From DASUPK01 sp046732465 (GTDB taxonomy: Bacteria; Actinomycetota; Thermoleophilia; Solirubrobacterales; 70-9), in contig JBKPND010000014.1 in NCBI GenBank assembly GCA_046732465.1, positions 1 through 17,697 of the forward strand: a DNA stretch of 17,697 nucleotides, given 5' to 3'. The notes under the pieces were generated by a model. The model made no database searches, was not told the DNA's origin, and saw only the letters and a list, made by a program, of their open reading frames with translations. The translations under genes were made by a program, and so were the position numbers. How positions within the stretch are numbered: position 1 is the first letter of the stretch; each line of letters begins with the position of its first letter. This document shows positions 1 through 8,357 of the stretch, one piece after another.

Positions 1-354
1 AAGGAGTTCAGCGACTGGACCAGCGTCCCGATGCAGACGCTCGACAGCTACGTCGCCGAGCACGAGATCGATCCGGCGAGAATCAGCGTGATCAAAGTCG
101 ATGCCGAGGGCGGCGAGCTCGAGGTGCTGGAGGGCGCACACGATACGCTCGCCGCCGGCGCGCCGCAGGTCGTGGTCGAGGTGATCCCGCATCGCCCGGG
201 TGAGCGGGCGAACGAGATCCTCAACTACATGGAGCGACTGGGCTACGAGGCGGATGTCTCTGCTGGCGATCTGGCCGGTGAGGTGGTCTTCACCCGGGTG
301 AGGGAGGTCACGCAGGAGGCGCGCCAGGCAGGTGCCGCAGCCGCTTCCCGGTGA
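1..354 (+). CDS. FkbM-family methyltransferase, C-terminal part (5' end outside window)
   Basis: The reading frame is open from base 1 to the TGA at 352-354, so this is the C-terminal ~117 residues of a longer protein. FkbM-type enzymes are SAM-dependent O-methyltransferases, often acting on sugars or polyketides. The visible part matches the family's C-terminal half: a 'LDSYVAEHEID' segment, then 'SVIKVDAEGGELEVLEGA', the K-(V/I)-D-x-E-G-x-E-x-x-V/L-x-G-A core that is the most conserved FkbM stretch, then 'PQVVVEVIPH' and a helical end. The SAM-binding N-terminal strand lies upstream and cannot be checked. It is the first of the EPS-locus genes and could O-methylate a sugar of the exported glycan (inference). 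Its last 47 bases overlap the 3' end of the convergent sulfotransferase gene. Confidence 0.88.
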   Translation, partial: KEFSDWTSVPMQTLDSYVAEHEIDPARISVIKVDAEGGELEVLEGAHDTLAAGAPQVVVEVIPHRPGERANEILNYMERLGYEADVSAGDLAGEVVFTRVREVTQEARQAGAAAASR

Positions 355-1165
355 GCTCCCGAAGGCGCCCCATCTCCGGAAGGAGCAACTCGTTGAGGGC
401 CGCAAGCCGCACTGGGTCCAGCTCCGGCCGCGGGACACCGCCGGCGCGGCGCCTCAGCGCCCGCGTCAGCCGCAGCCGCGGGCCCAGCGGCAGCCGCCGG
501 TAGGCGGCGCCCAACCGGGAGGAGCGAAGCTTCCAGAGCAGGCCGGCGTGACGGACGTGGTCCTCTCGGGTCGCCATCTCCGCACCGAACCTGGGGGACC
601 GGAAACTCGAATCGACGCCGAGAAAGGAGAACACCTCCCTGAGCACGGCGTGGCGCTCGTGCCGAAGTCGCCACTGCTCCAGCACGAGGAGCTGGGAGAG
701 CTTGAAGTACCTCAGGTAGTTCTCAACCTGCATCGCGTAGCGACTGGCGCAGACGTAGAAGTTGCCGTGATCGTCGAAGTCAATGAGGGCCTCGTCGAGC
801 GAGAGCGGCTCCACGCCGACCGACACCTGCTGCGCGTAGTCAGAGACGATCCGCTCCACCGGGTCGCCGACGAGGTAGATCAGCTTGGCCTCGGGGATCG
901 CGGCGCCGATCGCTGCCGCCGCGTCCCCCTCCGCCGGATAGCGGCTGTAGCCGGTGGAAGACTCGCCCCGGACCGACGGTCCAGGCTTGAACAGGCCCCG
1001 GTAATCGGGGCTTTCGTCGAGCGAGCGAGAGTCGGCGAAGACGTGTGGCTCCTTCGGGTCCGACATCGAGACCTCGGGATGCTGGTCGAGATAGAAGTGC
1101 AGGCTCGTGGTGCCGCACTTGGCGGCCCCGATCACGAAGAAGGTGGGAAGCAGTTCGTCGGGCAC
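308..1165 (-). CDS. PAPS-dependent sulfotransferase (carbohydrate-type)
   Basis: Likely transfers sulfate from PAPS to a hydroxyl of the surface glycan in the cytoplasm. Numbered from a GTG at 1165 (285 aa), the 5'-phosphosulfate loop is 'FFVIGAAKCGTTSLHFYL' (residues 9-26) with the catalytic-type Lys16. The 3'-phosphate motif is 'LIYLVGDPVERIVSDY' (95-110), keeping the Ser at 108 but with Gly at 100 where the family has Arg. A Pro-Lys-Glu-Pro motif (37-40) is also typical of the family. The frame is open further up to an ATG at 1255 (315 aa), but the extra 30 residues look unlike the family and would overlap the divergent GT4 gene by 56 bases. A TTG at 1183 is a third option. None of these starts has a good Shine-Dalgarno. 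The 3' end overlaps the FkbM gene. Confidence 0.85.
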   Translation of the reverse strand: MPDELLPTFFVIGAAKCGTTSLHFYLDQHPEVSMSDPKEPHVFADSRSLDESPDYRGLFKPGPSVRGESSTGYSRYPAEGDAAAAIGAAIPEAKLIYLVGDPVERIVSDYAQQVSVGVEPLSLDEALIDFDDHGNFYVCASRYAMQVENYLRYFKLSQLLVLEQWRLRHERHAVLREVFSFLGVDSSFRSPRFGAEMATREDHVRHAGLLWKLRSSRLGAAYRRLPLGPRLRLTRALRRRAGGVPRPELDPVRLAALNELLLPEMGRLRELTGKRLRHLPGAPPA

Positions 1166-1199
1166 GAGCGCGGCGGATGGCAATGCTAGCTTGGCGCCG

Positions 1200-2324
1200 A
1201 TGGCCGAGCCTCCAGCGCTGCGAATCCTGGGCTTGGTCGAGGGGGACCCCGACACGGCCCTCTCCGGGGTCGCCCGCCACCTGCTAGGGGCCCTCGACCG
1301 TCGCTTCGACGTCGTCGATCGCGTCGACTACGGCATGCATGGCGCCCAGCGTGCTGCGGTCGCCGCCGCCACCTTTCGTCCCTCGCGACCGACCTGGACA
1401 GCGAGGTTTCACACCAGTCGACTCTCCCATCGCGTGCTCTCGAGGAATCTGCGCAGAAGAGCCGCCCGGGTGTTCGCAGAGTTCGATCTCGCGCTTCAGG
1501 TGCACGGCTGGGTCTCCGGACAGCCACGCCCGTACGCAATCTACGTAGACCAGACGCGCCTGATGGCGGAGACGGGCTGGCCGGCATGGATGCCGTTTTC
1601 GGTCGGCGAGCGGGACACGTTGCTGTCCGTGGAGCGCTCGATGTACGCGAAGGCGGCCCACCTGCTCGTGATGGGCACGCCGGCTCGCGATTCCCTCGGC
1701 TCCGACTATGGCGTGGAGGGATCGCGGATCAGCGTGGTCGGAGGCGGGCTGCCCTACGACAACCCGCCGACGCCGGAGCAGCTCACGGACGAACCCTCGA
1801 TCCTGTTCATCGGGCGGGACTTCGAACGCAAGGGGGGCCGGGTCCTGCTCGAGGCCTTCGACCTGGTGCGAAAGCGGGTGGCCGGTGCAACTTTGAGCAT
1901 CGTCGGGCCGGCCCGGGATTTCACGGCCCCGGGGGTGACCGGCTATGGCAAGATCCGAGACCGCCGGGAGCTCGCCAACCTCTACCGGCGGGCCAGGGCG
2001 TTCTGCCTGCCGTCGCTCTACGAGCCCTATGGGCTCGTTCTGATCGAGGCAATGGCCCACGGGATCCCCTGCATCGGGTCCGCGGTGCAGTCGATACCGG
2101 AGATCCTGGACGAAGGCCGAGCCGGCCTACTGGTGCCGCCGGGCGACGCCGGCGAGCTGGCCGAGGCGCTGATCAGGCTGCTGACCGACGATGAGCTCGC
2201 CGACTCGCTCGCCGCGCGCGGTCCCCGCCGGGTTGCCGAGAGCCTCACCTGGGACCACGTTGCGGCCCGCATCGCAGCGGCATTGGCGAGTCGGACCGGG
2301 GCTCCGCAGCGGAAGAGGCCATAA
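1200..2324 (+). CDS. GT4-family glycosyltransferase
   Basis: A cytoplasmic or membrane-associated retaining GT-B glycosyltransferase that would add one sugar from a nucleotide donor to the lipid-linked glycan. It has 374 residues. The N-terminal Rossmann strand and loop are 'RILGLVEGDPDTALSGVARH' (8-27). The C-terminal donor domain begins near 'SILFIGRDFERKGGRVLLEAF' (200-220), carrying the R-x4-KG donor-phosphate motif. The catalytic EX7E pair is E275/E283 in 'LPSLYEPYGLVLIEAMAHG'. The frame is open upstream to an ATG at 1107, but the ATG at 1200 gives the usual GT4 start distance and avoids running through the divergent sulfotransferase. No clear ribosome site is visible. It heads a co-directional run with the Wzy-like gene (10 bases downstream) and a second GT4. 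Donor and acceptor sugars cannot be read from sequence. Confidence 0.9.
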   Translation: MAEPPALRILGLVEGDPDTALSGVARHLLGALDRRFDVVDRVDYGMHGAQRAAVAAATFRPSRPTWTARFHTSRLSHRVLSRNLRRRAARVFAEFDLALQVHGWVSGQPRPYAIYVDQTRLMAETGWPAWMPFSVGERDTLLSVERSMYAKAAHLLVMGTPARDSLGSDYGVEGSRISVVGGGLPYDNPPTPEQLTDEPSILFIGRDFERKGGRVLLEAFDLVRKRVAGATLSIVGPARDFTAPGVTGYGKIRDRRELANLYRRARAFCLPSLYEPYGLVLIEAMAHGIPCIGSAVQSIPEILDEGRAGLLVPPGDAGELAEALIRLLTDDELADSLAARGPRRVAESLTWDHVAARIAAALASRTGAPQRKRP

Positions 2325-2334
2325 CCTTCAGACC

Positions 2335-3915
2335 GTGCACAGGGCGATCAGCAGCAGCGGCCTGGCGGCCCTCGCCCTGACCATCGGATCGGCTGCTGTC
2401 GTAGTGCTGCTTGGTCTGGCGGCCGGGGCGCTCCCGCTCGCGGGTACGGTGGCGCTCGGAGTACTGGGGCTCGGTCTATTGACCGCGCTGCTCTTTCGCA
2501 GTTCGCTTCGCTCGCCTCCCTCTTCGACCTGGCCGCCGCTGAGGACCGGGAAGGTCGAAGGCGGGGAGATCGGCCGATTCACTGACGCGGCCGATACACC
2601 GGCATCCGACCGAATCCTCAGGATCCCTCGGTTCCTCTTCTATCTCGGCTCGCTCACGCTCACCGAGGCGTCTTGGCGGCCGGCCGCCGGGCTGACAGTG
2701 AGCGAGATCTTCTTCCTCCTCGCCCTCGGGACGGCAGGCATCGCGTTCCTGGCCGGAAGACCGGGCGCGCGGGTCCCGCAGGGTCTGATCATCGGGGTGG
2801 CGATCTTCGCGCTTGGAGGGGCCATCAGCTCCATCGGGTCCGACGCTACAACGGGCTCAGTCAGCCAAACGCTGCAGGCGATCTATGTGATGCTGCTCTG
2901 GGCCTGGACGGGAGCCACGGTGCTCCGGACGCGCCAGCAGGTCGTCGTCGCGCTCGGCTGCTGGACGTTCTCGTCCGCCCTGAATGGACTTGCCGCGCTG
3001 TTCCAGGTGATGGACGTCTCATTGCTCGGAGGGGCGCTCGAGGGCAGCCGGGCAACCGGCCTCACGGATCATCCCAACGACCTCGGTGCCGCCTGCGCGA
3101 TCGCCCTGATTCCCGCCCTGATGCTGGCGACCACCCGCCTTCCGGGCCAAGGCTGGCGCGGGGGCAGGCGAATGAGACCAGTCAGGTGGTGCCTGCTGGG
3201 TCTCACCGCGATCGGCGTGATCCTCTCGGCGTCGGTCGGCGCGATGTTCGCCGGACTGATTGCGATCCTGGTCTGGCTTCTTGCCCCCGCCGTGCGAGCG
3301 CCCGGGCGGTTGGCCGTGGTCGCCGCCCTCGCGGTCTCGATCGCAGGCCTCACGCTCGCCGGTGGGGCGGTGACATCACCCGTCAAGCGGTTCGAGGACG
3401 TGACCAGGAACGGCGTGTCGCCGGACTCGGGCAGCGGCACGATCCGCCTCAAGATCGTGCGTCGGGCATGGCCAAGGATCGAGTCCAACCCGATAGTCGG
3501 GAAGGGTCTCGATTCCGGTGGATCGTCGGTCAACGTGATCAGCCACGGCGCCATCGTCTCGTACCAGGTTCATGGCGGACCGATATCGGTCTGGTACCAG
3601 GCAGGAATCTTCGGCCTGGTGGGGGTCCTGATCGTTGTCTGGACGCTCCTCCAGGGAGCCTGGCGGACCCTGGGTGCCGGGGATCAGACCGATATGTTGA
3701 TCGGCCTGTCGATCATTGCGGCGTTCATCGCGTTCCTCGTCAACTCGATGACCACCCCGTTCGTCCTGCAGCAGTACGGCTGGTTCACAGCGGTGATGCT
3801 GCTCGCGTGGCGCCTGCGACGCGAAGGCCTGCCCGAGACCGCCCGGAGCCGAGCCGGCCGGCGTGGCCCGCCACCGCTGAGAGTCACGGCTCCTCCCACG
3901 CTCGCCCCAGGGTGA
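2335..3915 (+). CDS. Wzy / O-antigen-ligase-like polytopic membrane protein
   Basis: Predicted polymerase or ligase that joins undecaprenyl-linked repeat units at the outer face of the cytoplasmic membrane. The 526-residue protein has about ten or more hydrophobic segments: the first two near the N-terminus, a polar loop with Arg/Pro/Ser, then many more. It carries a family-typical 'GLTDHPNDLGAACAIALIPA' segment (HPND at 246-249), and a large external loop near 'GTIRLKIVRRAWPRIESNPI' followed by 'VHGGPISVWYQAGIFGLVG', the Wzy_C-like arrangement. The GTG at 2335 is chosen because it starts 10 bases after the upstream GT4 stop and just before the first membrane segment. An upstream ATG at 2191 lies wholly inside the GT4 gene. 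The C-terminal ~30 residues are Arg/Pro-rich and probably cytosolic. Polymerase versus ligase cannot be decided from sequence alone. Confidence 0.87.
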   Translation: MHRAISSSGLAALALTIGSAAVVVLLGLAAGALPLAGTVALGVLGLGLLTALLFRSSLRSPPSSTWPPLRTGKVEGGEIGRFTDAADTPASDRILRIPRFLFYLGSLTLTEASWRPAAGLTVSEIFFLLALGTAGIAFLAGRPGARVPQGLIIGVAIFALGGAISSIGSDATTGSVSQTLQAIYVMLLWAWTGATVLRTRQQVVVALGCWTFSSALNGLAALFQVMDVSLLGGALEGSRATGLTDHPNDLGAACAIALIPALMLATTRLPGQGWRGGRRMRPVRWCLLGLTAIGVILSASVGAMFAGLIAILVWLLAPAVRAPGRLAVVAALAVSIAGLTLAGGAVTSPVKRFEDVTRNGVSPDSGSGTIRLKIVRRAWPRIESNPIVGKGLDSGGSSVNVISHGAIVSYQVHGGPISVWYQAGIFGLVGVLIVVWTLLQGAWRTLGAGDQTDMLIGLSIIAAFIAFLVNSMTTPFVLQQYGWFTAVMLLAWRLRREGLPETARSRAGRRGPPPLRVTAPPTLAPG

Positions 3916-3927
3916 TCGGGCCCACCC

Positions 3928-5142
3928 GTGAGAATTCTCAACGTTGTTGTCGGGGCCTCCGTGCGAACCGGCGGTGCGACTGCCTTCGCCGCCGATGCAG
4001 CCGTGGCCACCTCGCGTGCCGGAGGTGAGGCCCGTGTATTCGCGACGGACCTCGCCCTCGCTCCGTGGGGCTGGATGCAGAGGCAGCGACCCATTCGCCC
4101 GGACGAGCTGCATCCGTCGCTGGCGTTCACGGATTTCGAGCTCTTCCCGACCCGCTTCCCGCGACGCCTCGCGCGTTCACCGGCGATGGTCCGGGCCCTC
4201 CGTACCGAAGTGCCGAACTGCGACGTGGTGCACATCCACAACCTCTGGCAGTACCCCCAGTACGCAGCATCCTGCGCTGCCCGCGAGGCCCAGGTGCCTT
4301 ACATCGTCTCGCCGCACGGCAGCCTCGATCCGTATCTACGGCGCCGCGGACGGTTCCGCAAGGCGGTCGCGAGTGCCCTCTGGCACCAAGCGATGCTCGA
4401 AGGCGCCGCCTTGATCCACGTCACGACCAGCTCCGAGATGAGGCTGATCTCGGACATCGCTCCAGATGTTCCACGGGTGATCGTGCCCTGCGCCGTCGAC
4501 ACGCGCGGGTTCGGCGCCCTCCCCCCTCCGCACGAGTTTCGCGAGCGGTACCTGGCTGGCTACTCCGGGCCACTTGTCGTCTTCCTCGGGCGGGTCACCG
4601 AGAAGAAGGGCGTTGACGTGCTGATCAAGTCATTCGCACACGTGCTCGAGCACCAGCCGGCGCGACTTGCGGTTGTCGGTCCCGACGACGGCGCGCAGCG
4701 GCCCAGGCTGGAGCGGCTCGCCGAGAACTTCGGAATCGGAGCGCAGGTTGCTTTCGTCGGCGGGCTCTACGGTCGGGATCGGCTCGCGGCACTGTCGGCT
4801 GCGGATGTCTGGGCCCTCTCATCGCATACGGAGAACTTCGGGATCGCTGTCATGGAGGCCATGGCCGCGGGCTGTCCGGTGGCGATCTCCCGGGAGGTCA
4901 ATCTTGCGGAGGAGGTGGCCGACGCGAACGCGGGGTTGGTCCTCGACGCCGAGCCTCGCGCCTTCGCGGCGGGGCTGCTGAAGCTCCTCGGCGACCCCGA
5001 GCGGCGCCGGAGCCTGAGCCGGGCCGGCCGGGAGTTCGCCGCACGCTACGACTGGAGCGAGGTGACGCCGCGCCTATTGGACATGTACCGCGTCGCGATG
5101 GGGCGAAAGGGTTCAGCGTCGCCGACCGTTCGAGTCGGCTAG
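3928..5142 (+). CDS. GT4-family glycosyltransferase (second)
   Basis: A GT-B fold glycosyltransferase of 404 residues, last gene of the + strand run 1200-5142. The N-terminal strand is 'MRILNVVVGASVRTGGATAF'. The acceptor-side segment 'DVVHIHNLWQYPQYA' (99-113) and 'VSPHGSLDPYLRRRGRFRK' (127-145) are typical of GT4 enzymes acting on lipid-linked oligosaccharides. The donor domain starts at 'VVFLGRVTEKKGVDVLIKSF' (217-236) with the R-x3-KKG motif. The EX7E pair is E302/E310 in 'SSHTENFGIAVMEAMAAG'. Translation starts at a GTG, 12 bases after the upstream stop, with no strong Shine-Dalgarno, which suggests translational coupling to the Wzy-like gene. It is distinct from the first GT4, not a recent duplicate. 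Sugar specificity is unknown. Confidence 0.93.
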   Translation: MRILNVVVGASVRTGGATAFAADAAVATSRAGGEARVFATDLALAPWGWMQRQRPIRPDELHPSLAFTDFELFPTRFPRRLARSPAMVRALRTEVPNCDVVHIHNLWQYPQYAASCAAREAQVPYIVSPHGSLDPYLRRRGRFRKAVASALWHQAMLEGAALIHVTTSSEMRLISDIAPDVPRVIVPCAVDTRGFGALPPPHEFRERYLAGYSGPLVVFLGRVTEKKGVDVLIKSFAHVLEHQPARLAVVGPDDGAQRPRLERLAENFGIGAQVAFVGGLYGRDRLAALSAADVWALSSHTENFGIAVMEAMAAGCPVAISREVNLAEEVADANAGLVLDAEPRAFAAGLLKLLGDPERRRSLSRAGREFAARYDWSEVTPRLLDMYRVAMGRKGSASPTVRVG

Positions 5143-5213
5143 GCGCCTGCGCCTGGGCAGGAGCGTGCCTGGTCGCGCGGGTGCGAGGGCTCGCTCGGCT
5201 CGCGGGCCGGTAG
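5143..5213. other. Convergent intergenic gap, no clear terminator
   Basis: These 71 bases separate the converging stops of the second GT4 and the flippase. They are very GC-rich with several short self-complementary pieces, such as GCGAGGGCTCGC near the middle, but no stem followed by a T-run. A factor-independent terminator cannot be supported here. Confidence 0.4.
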
Positions 5214-6710
5214 TCATGAACCTAACCGAAACTCCTGCCGGACGACGATCAGCAGCATTCCGGCTGCCAGAACCGAGATCGCAGCGCGGGCCCCTATCGC
5301 CCAGGCTGCGCCCGGAAGCAGCAAGGCGATTGCAACCAGCGCGGCCGCAATCCCGTAGGAAACAGCGTCGCGTACCCAGTGCCACGAGACGCGGGCCATC
5401 CTTGCGGCGACCCGGCTCGTCATGGCTGCCTGGGCAAGCACCGCCAGCACCGTCGCGGCTGCCGTGCCGATGAGCCCGAATGGCGGCAGCAGGACGGCCA
5501 CGAGAATCAGGTTCAGGGCAGCGGCAGCCGGCGAGATCAAGATCAGTGGCTTGGTGTGCTTCGTCCAGAGCAGAACCTGTCCGCGAGCGATGAAGGCCAC
5601 GGTCGGCAGGCTGGCCAGCACCGCGACCGATGCAACGTCCGCGAGGTGCTCGGGGTCGTAGTCCCCTGGAACAACGAGCTTGAGGACGGGCAGTGCGAGC
5701 AGTGCCAGCACACCGGCGCCCAGCGCGGCCAGCCGAGTCACCAGCGTGGCTATCTCGGCAAGTGTGGCCCAGCGCTGCTCCTCGGAGGCACCGAATGTGA
5801 TCGGTATCCAGGCATTCTGGAGGGCGACTATGAAGCCGATGACCAGCGTCCCGAACGCGTTCGCGATCTGGTACTTGCCGACTGCGCTGGATCCGGAGAT
5901 GGCCTGAATCAGGATTCGATCGCCGACCGCCAGCACGGACACTGAGATCGTGTTGGGGATCGTGGGAATGCTGTACCGCAGCGCAGACCCGAGCAGGCTT
6001 CGGTTCGCGGGCGGACTCCCCAACGTCCCGGTAAGGCGGAGCGCCGCGATCGCGGCAATCACGAAGGCGATCGCGACGCCGGTCACGTAAGCGAACGCGT
6101 GACGATCGATCAGCAGGGCGGCGATCCCGAGCAGCTGAGCTCCAGCGCTGGCGAGCAGCGTGATGACGATGAAGGGACGCGGCCGCTCCTGCGCACGGAG
6201 CAGGGCCAGGCTGGCGCCGATGACCCCCGCGGGCAGGGCCAGGAGGCTGCCCAGCAGCACTGGCCCCGGATCTTCGGGGGAAAGCGCCGGCGCCCAGATC
6301 ACCCCGGCCAGGAGGACCGGAAACACGACTCCGCCGGCGATCATGGCCGCGCTGACGATCAGCGAGCGCGCAGTCGCGGCACCGTCCACCGTGTCTTGAT
6401 GATCGAAAAAGAAGCGCATAACCGCGGCGGGCAGCCCGAGCGTCGCCAGGCCGGTGAGCATCAGCTGGATCGCCATCGCGAGCGCCACCGCACCGAATTC
6501 GGCTGATCCCAGCAGGCGTGTGATGACTGGGATGGCGAGAGCGGCAGCGGAGAGCTGAAGCGCGGTGCCGAGCGTGTAAATCGATCCCTTCCCGAGCAAC
6601 CTGCGCCCGGGTCGGTCATCCGACTCCCCGGCCCGGCCCGCCACGGCCGCTATCGGGTCTGGGGTCTCAAGCTCGCCCAGCGCGGGGCGAGGGTCCTGTC
6701 CGTCTCTCAT
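5214..6710 (-). CDS. Wzx-type polysaccharide flippase (MOP/PST superfamily)
   Basis: Predicted to flip undecaprenyl-diphosphate-linked repeat units across the cytoplasmic membrane. The 498-residue protein has a polar ~35-residue N-terminal tail, then 'GRRLLGKGSIYTLGTALQ' entering the first of about 12-14 hydrophobic segments. Family features include 'VITRLLGSAEFGAVALA' in the first helix pair and 'VGDRILIQAISGSSAVGKYQ' in the middle, the common [D-x-x-(I/L)-(I/L)] ... [G-x-Y] pattern of PST flippases. The ATG at 6710 is preferred over the ATG at 6752 because it has a strong GGAGGAGGG ribosome site 7 bases upstream. It is the last gene of a minus-strand run (oxidase, autokinase, flippase), 61 bases after the autokinase stop, which pairs export with chain-length control. 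Confidence 0.92.
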   Translation of the reverse strand: MRDGQDPRPALGELETPDPIAAVAGRAGESDDRPGRRLLGKGSIYTLGTALQLSAAALAIPVITRLLGSAEFGAVALAMAIQLMLTGLATLGLPAAVMRFFFDHQDTVDGAATARSLIVSAAMIAGGVVFPVLLAGVIWAPALSPEDPGPVLLGSLLALPAGVIGASLALLRAQERPRPFIVITLLASAGAQLLGIAALLIDRHAFAYVTGVAIAFVIAAIAALRLTGTLGSPPANRSLLGSALRYSIPTIPNTISVSVLAVGDRILIQAISGSSAVGKYQIANAFGTLVIGFIVALQNAWIPITFGASEEQRWATLAEIATLVTRLAALGAGVLALLALPVLKLVVPGDYDPEHLADVASVAVLASLPTVAFIARGQVLLWTKHTKPLILISPAAAALNLILVAVLLPPFGLIGTAAATVLAVLAQAAMTSRVAARMARVSWHWVRDAVSYGIAAALVAIALLLPGAAWAIGARAAISVLAAGMLLIVVRQEFRLGS

Positions 6711-6717
6711 GTGCCCG

Positions 6718-6726
6718 CCCTCCTCC
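6718..6726 (-). promoter_or_regulatory. Shine-Dalgarno site fixing the flippase start
   Basis: Read on the minus strand the site is GGAGGAGGG, 7 bases before the ATG at 6710. It is the best ribosome site in the window and rules out the upstream ATG at 6752. Confidence 0.75.
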
Positions 6727-6771
6727 AACCTTACCCTCGTCCCTTCAGGCAAGGCCTGGTCGTGACGACGT

Positions 6772-8328
6772 TTAGCTTGAAGCGGGCGGCTGGACGAACA
6801 TAGCCGGGCGGCTCACCGTCGACGAGTAGTACCCGTAGTAGTAGCCCTCCCGGCCCGACCTGACTCCGGTGACCACGAGCCCGATGGGGCGCGCGGGCAT
6901 CTGTCCAATCGCCGCTTTCGCGGCAAGCGCCTGGTCCCGTGTCGTCCGGTCGAGACGAATGCAGAGCAGCGCGGCGTCCACCAAAGGAAGCACCTCGAGC
7001 GCATCGCCCACCGAAAGCAGCGGGGCGCAGTCGAGGACGATGAGGTCGTACGCCTCACGGACCTCCCCCAGGAACTTGCGAAACCGCGAAGACGCCAACA
7101 GCTCGGCCGGCTCGGGCGTGAAGCTCCCGGCCGAGATCACGGTGAGGGAATGCTCACGAGCAGTCTCCTCTTCGCCGTCGGATCCCAAGCTGTTCCCCGT
7201 CGCGATCGGCACCGACCTGATCACGTCGGCCGGCTGCGCCTTGCCGGTCGCCCAGTCGGTCATTCCGGGGCTCGAGGGGACGTCGAGGCGATCAGCGAAA
7301 ACCGGGCGTCGCAGATCGCACTCCGCGAGCAGAACACGCTTGCCCCTCAACGCTGTGGCCGTCGCTAGCCCGGCCGCTACCGTTGACTTGCCCTCTTCCG
7401 CGAGCGGGCTCGTCACCGCAATAGTCCGTAGCGGCTGGTCACCGGCGAGGAACTCGACATTCGCACGCAGGATCCTGAATGGCTCCAGATTGCGATCAGG
7501 ACTCCCGCCATTGCCGGTGAGACCTGCGCCGCCGAGAGACTCGGCGTCCACATACCCCAGCATGGGCATCTGGAGCGCATGCTGGACGTCGTGTGGATCC
7601 GTCAATCGCCGGTCGAGAGAGTCGCGCAGGAAGGCGAGGACAATCCCAAAGATCAAGCCAAGAGCGAGTGCCAAGGCTCCGTCCCTCACGGGCCGGGGAG
7701 AGCTCGGGCTTCCCGGCTCAGTGGCCCGGCTGGCGACCTCGACGGGTGTTGCAACCTCTGCGACCGACCGAAGCTGTGCGGCGTTCTGCAGAGCGATCTG
7801 CTTCTCGATTGATGTGTCGTCGAGCCCCTTCACGCTCTGAGTCAGGCTCCTCGCCTGGCTCAGTAATTGCGCTCGCTGGCGCTCGGTAAGAACTCTCTTC
7901 GTCGCGTCCGCGTAGGCATTGGCAAGGTCGGCGGCGAACTCGGCCGAGTTGGCAGTCGCGGTCAAGCTGACCAGGCTGCTATCGGGATTGACCGCGGTCT
8001 CGATCTTCGTGCCTGAGAGATCTGAATTCACATCCCTTGCGACGGCAGAGACGACCTCTCCCGAGGTCACCCGCTCGGCGCCTTGGGCCGCGGTCTGGGC
8101 CGGGGTTTGTCCGGAGAAGGGAACCGCGGCTCCGATCGTGGACAGGTACTGGCTCTGATCAACGAACTGGATCTGCGCCGTTGCTTCGTATTCCTTCGTC
8201 TTCAGCAGTGAGTACGCAACCGCCGCCGCCAGGGCCAGCAGCATCGTGCCGATGATCACCCACTTCTGACGACGAAGCAGTCTGAGCCCATCCCTGAGGA
8301 TTTGATCCTGAGCAACTTCTCTGTTCAT
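6772..8328 (-). CDS. Polysaccharide co-polymerase / BY-kinase fusion (Wzz domain plus tyrosine autokinase)
   Basis: Controls chain length and assembly of the Wzx/Wzy-type polysaccharide through cycles of autophosphorylation. Order in 518 residues: cytosolic start; TM1 ~23-43; extracytoplasmic Wzz-type region ~44-215; TM2 ~217-235 preceded by a Pro/Ser-rich stretch (204-213); cytosolic ATPase. Walker A is 'SPLAEEGKST' (307-316). Walker A' is 'LLAECDLRRP' (333-342), with Glu336 where most relatives have Asp and the second Asp (338) kept. Walker B is 'DLIVLDCAP' (428-436). The C-terminal tyrosine cluster 'GYYYGYY' (495-501) is the expected autophosphorylation site. Sensor and kinase are fused in one chain, as in proteobacterial Wzc, rather than split as in Firmicutes. 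No partner tyrosine phosphatase lies in the window. The ribosome site is weak. Confidence 0.95.
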   Translation of the reverse strand: MNREVAQDQILRDGLRLLRRQKWVIIGTMLLALAAAVAYSLLKTKEYEATAQIQFVDQSQYLSTIGAAVPFSGQTPAQTAAQGAERVTSGEVVSAVARDVNSDLSGTKIETAVNPDSSLVSLTATANSAEFAADLANAYADATKRVLTERQRAQLLSQARSLTQSVKGLDDTSIEKQIALQNAAQLRSVAEVATPVEVASRATEPGSPSSPRPVRDGALALALGLIFGIVLAFLRDSLDRRLTDPHDVQHALQMPMLGYVDAESLGGAGLTGNGGSPDRNLEPFRILRANVEFLAGDQPLRTIAVTSPLAEEGKSTVAAGLATATALRGKRVLLAECDLRRPVFADRLDVPSSPGMTDWATGKAQPADVIRSVPIATGNSLGSDGEEETAREHSLTVISAGSFTPEPAELLASSRFRKFLGEVREAYDLIVLDCAPLLSVGDALEVLPLVDAALLCIRLDRTTRDQALAAKAAIGQMPARPIGLVVTGVRSGREGYYYGYYSSTVSRPAMFVQPPASS

Positions 8329-8357
8329 CCGCGCTCTAAGCCCCTGCCGCAGTCCTG

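Noticed and set aside
332..1189. Long plus-strand open frame opposite the sulfotransferase
   Set aside because: It has low-complexity shadow composition and no motif, while the minus strand carries clear PAPS-binding motifs.
6711..6752. Flippase start at the ATG of 6752
   Set aside because: The ATG at 6710 has a far better ribosome site and the added 14 residues look non-conserved.
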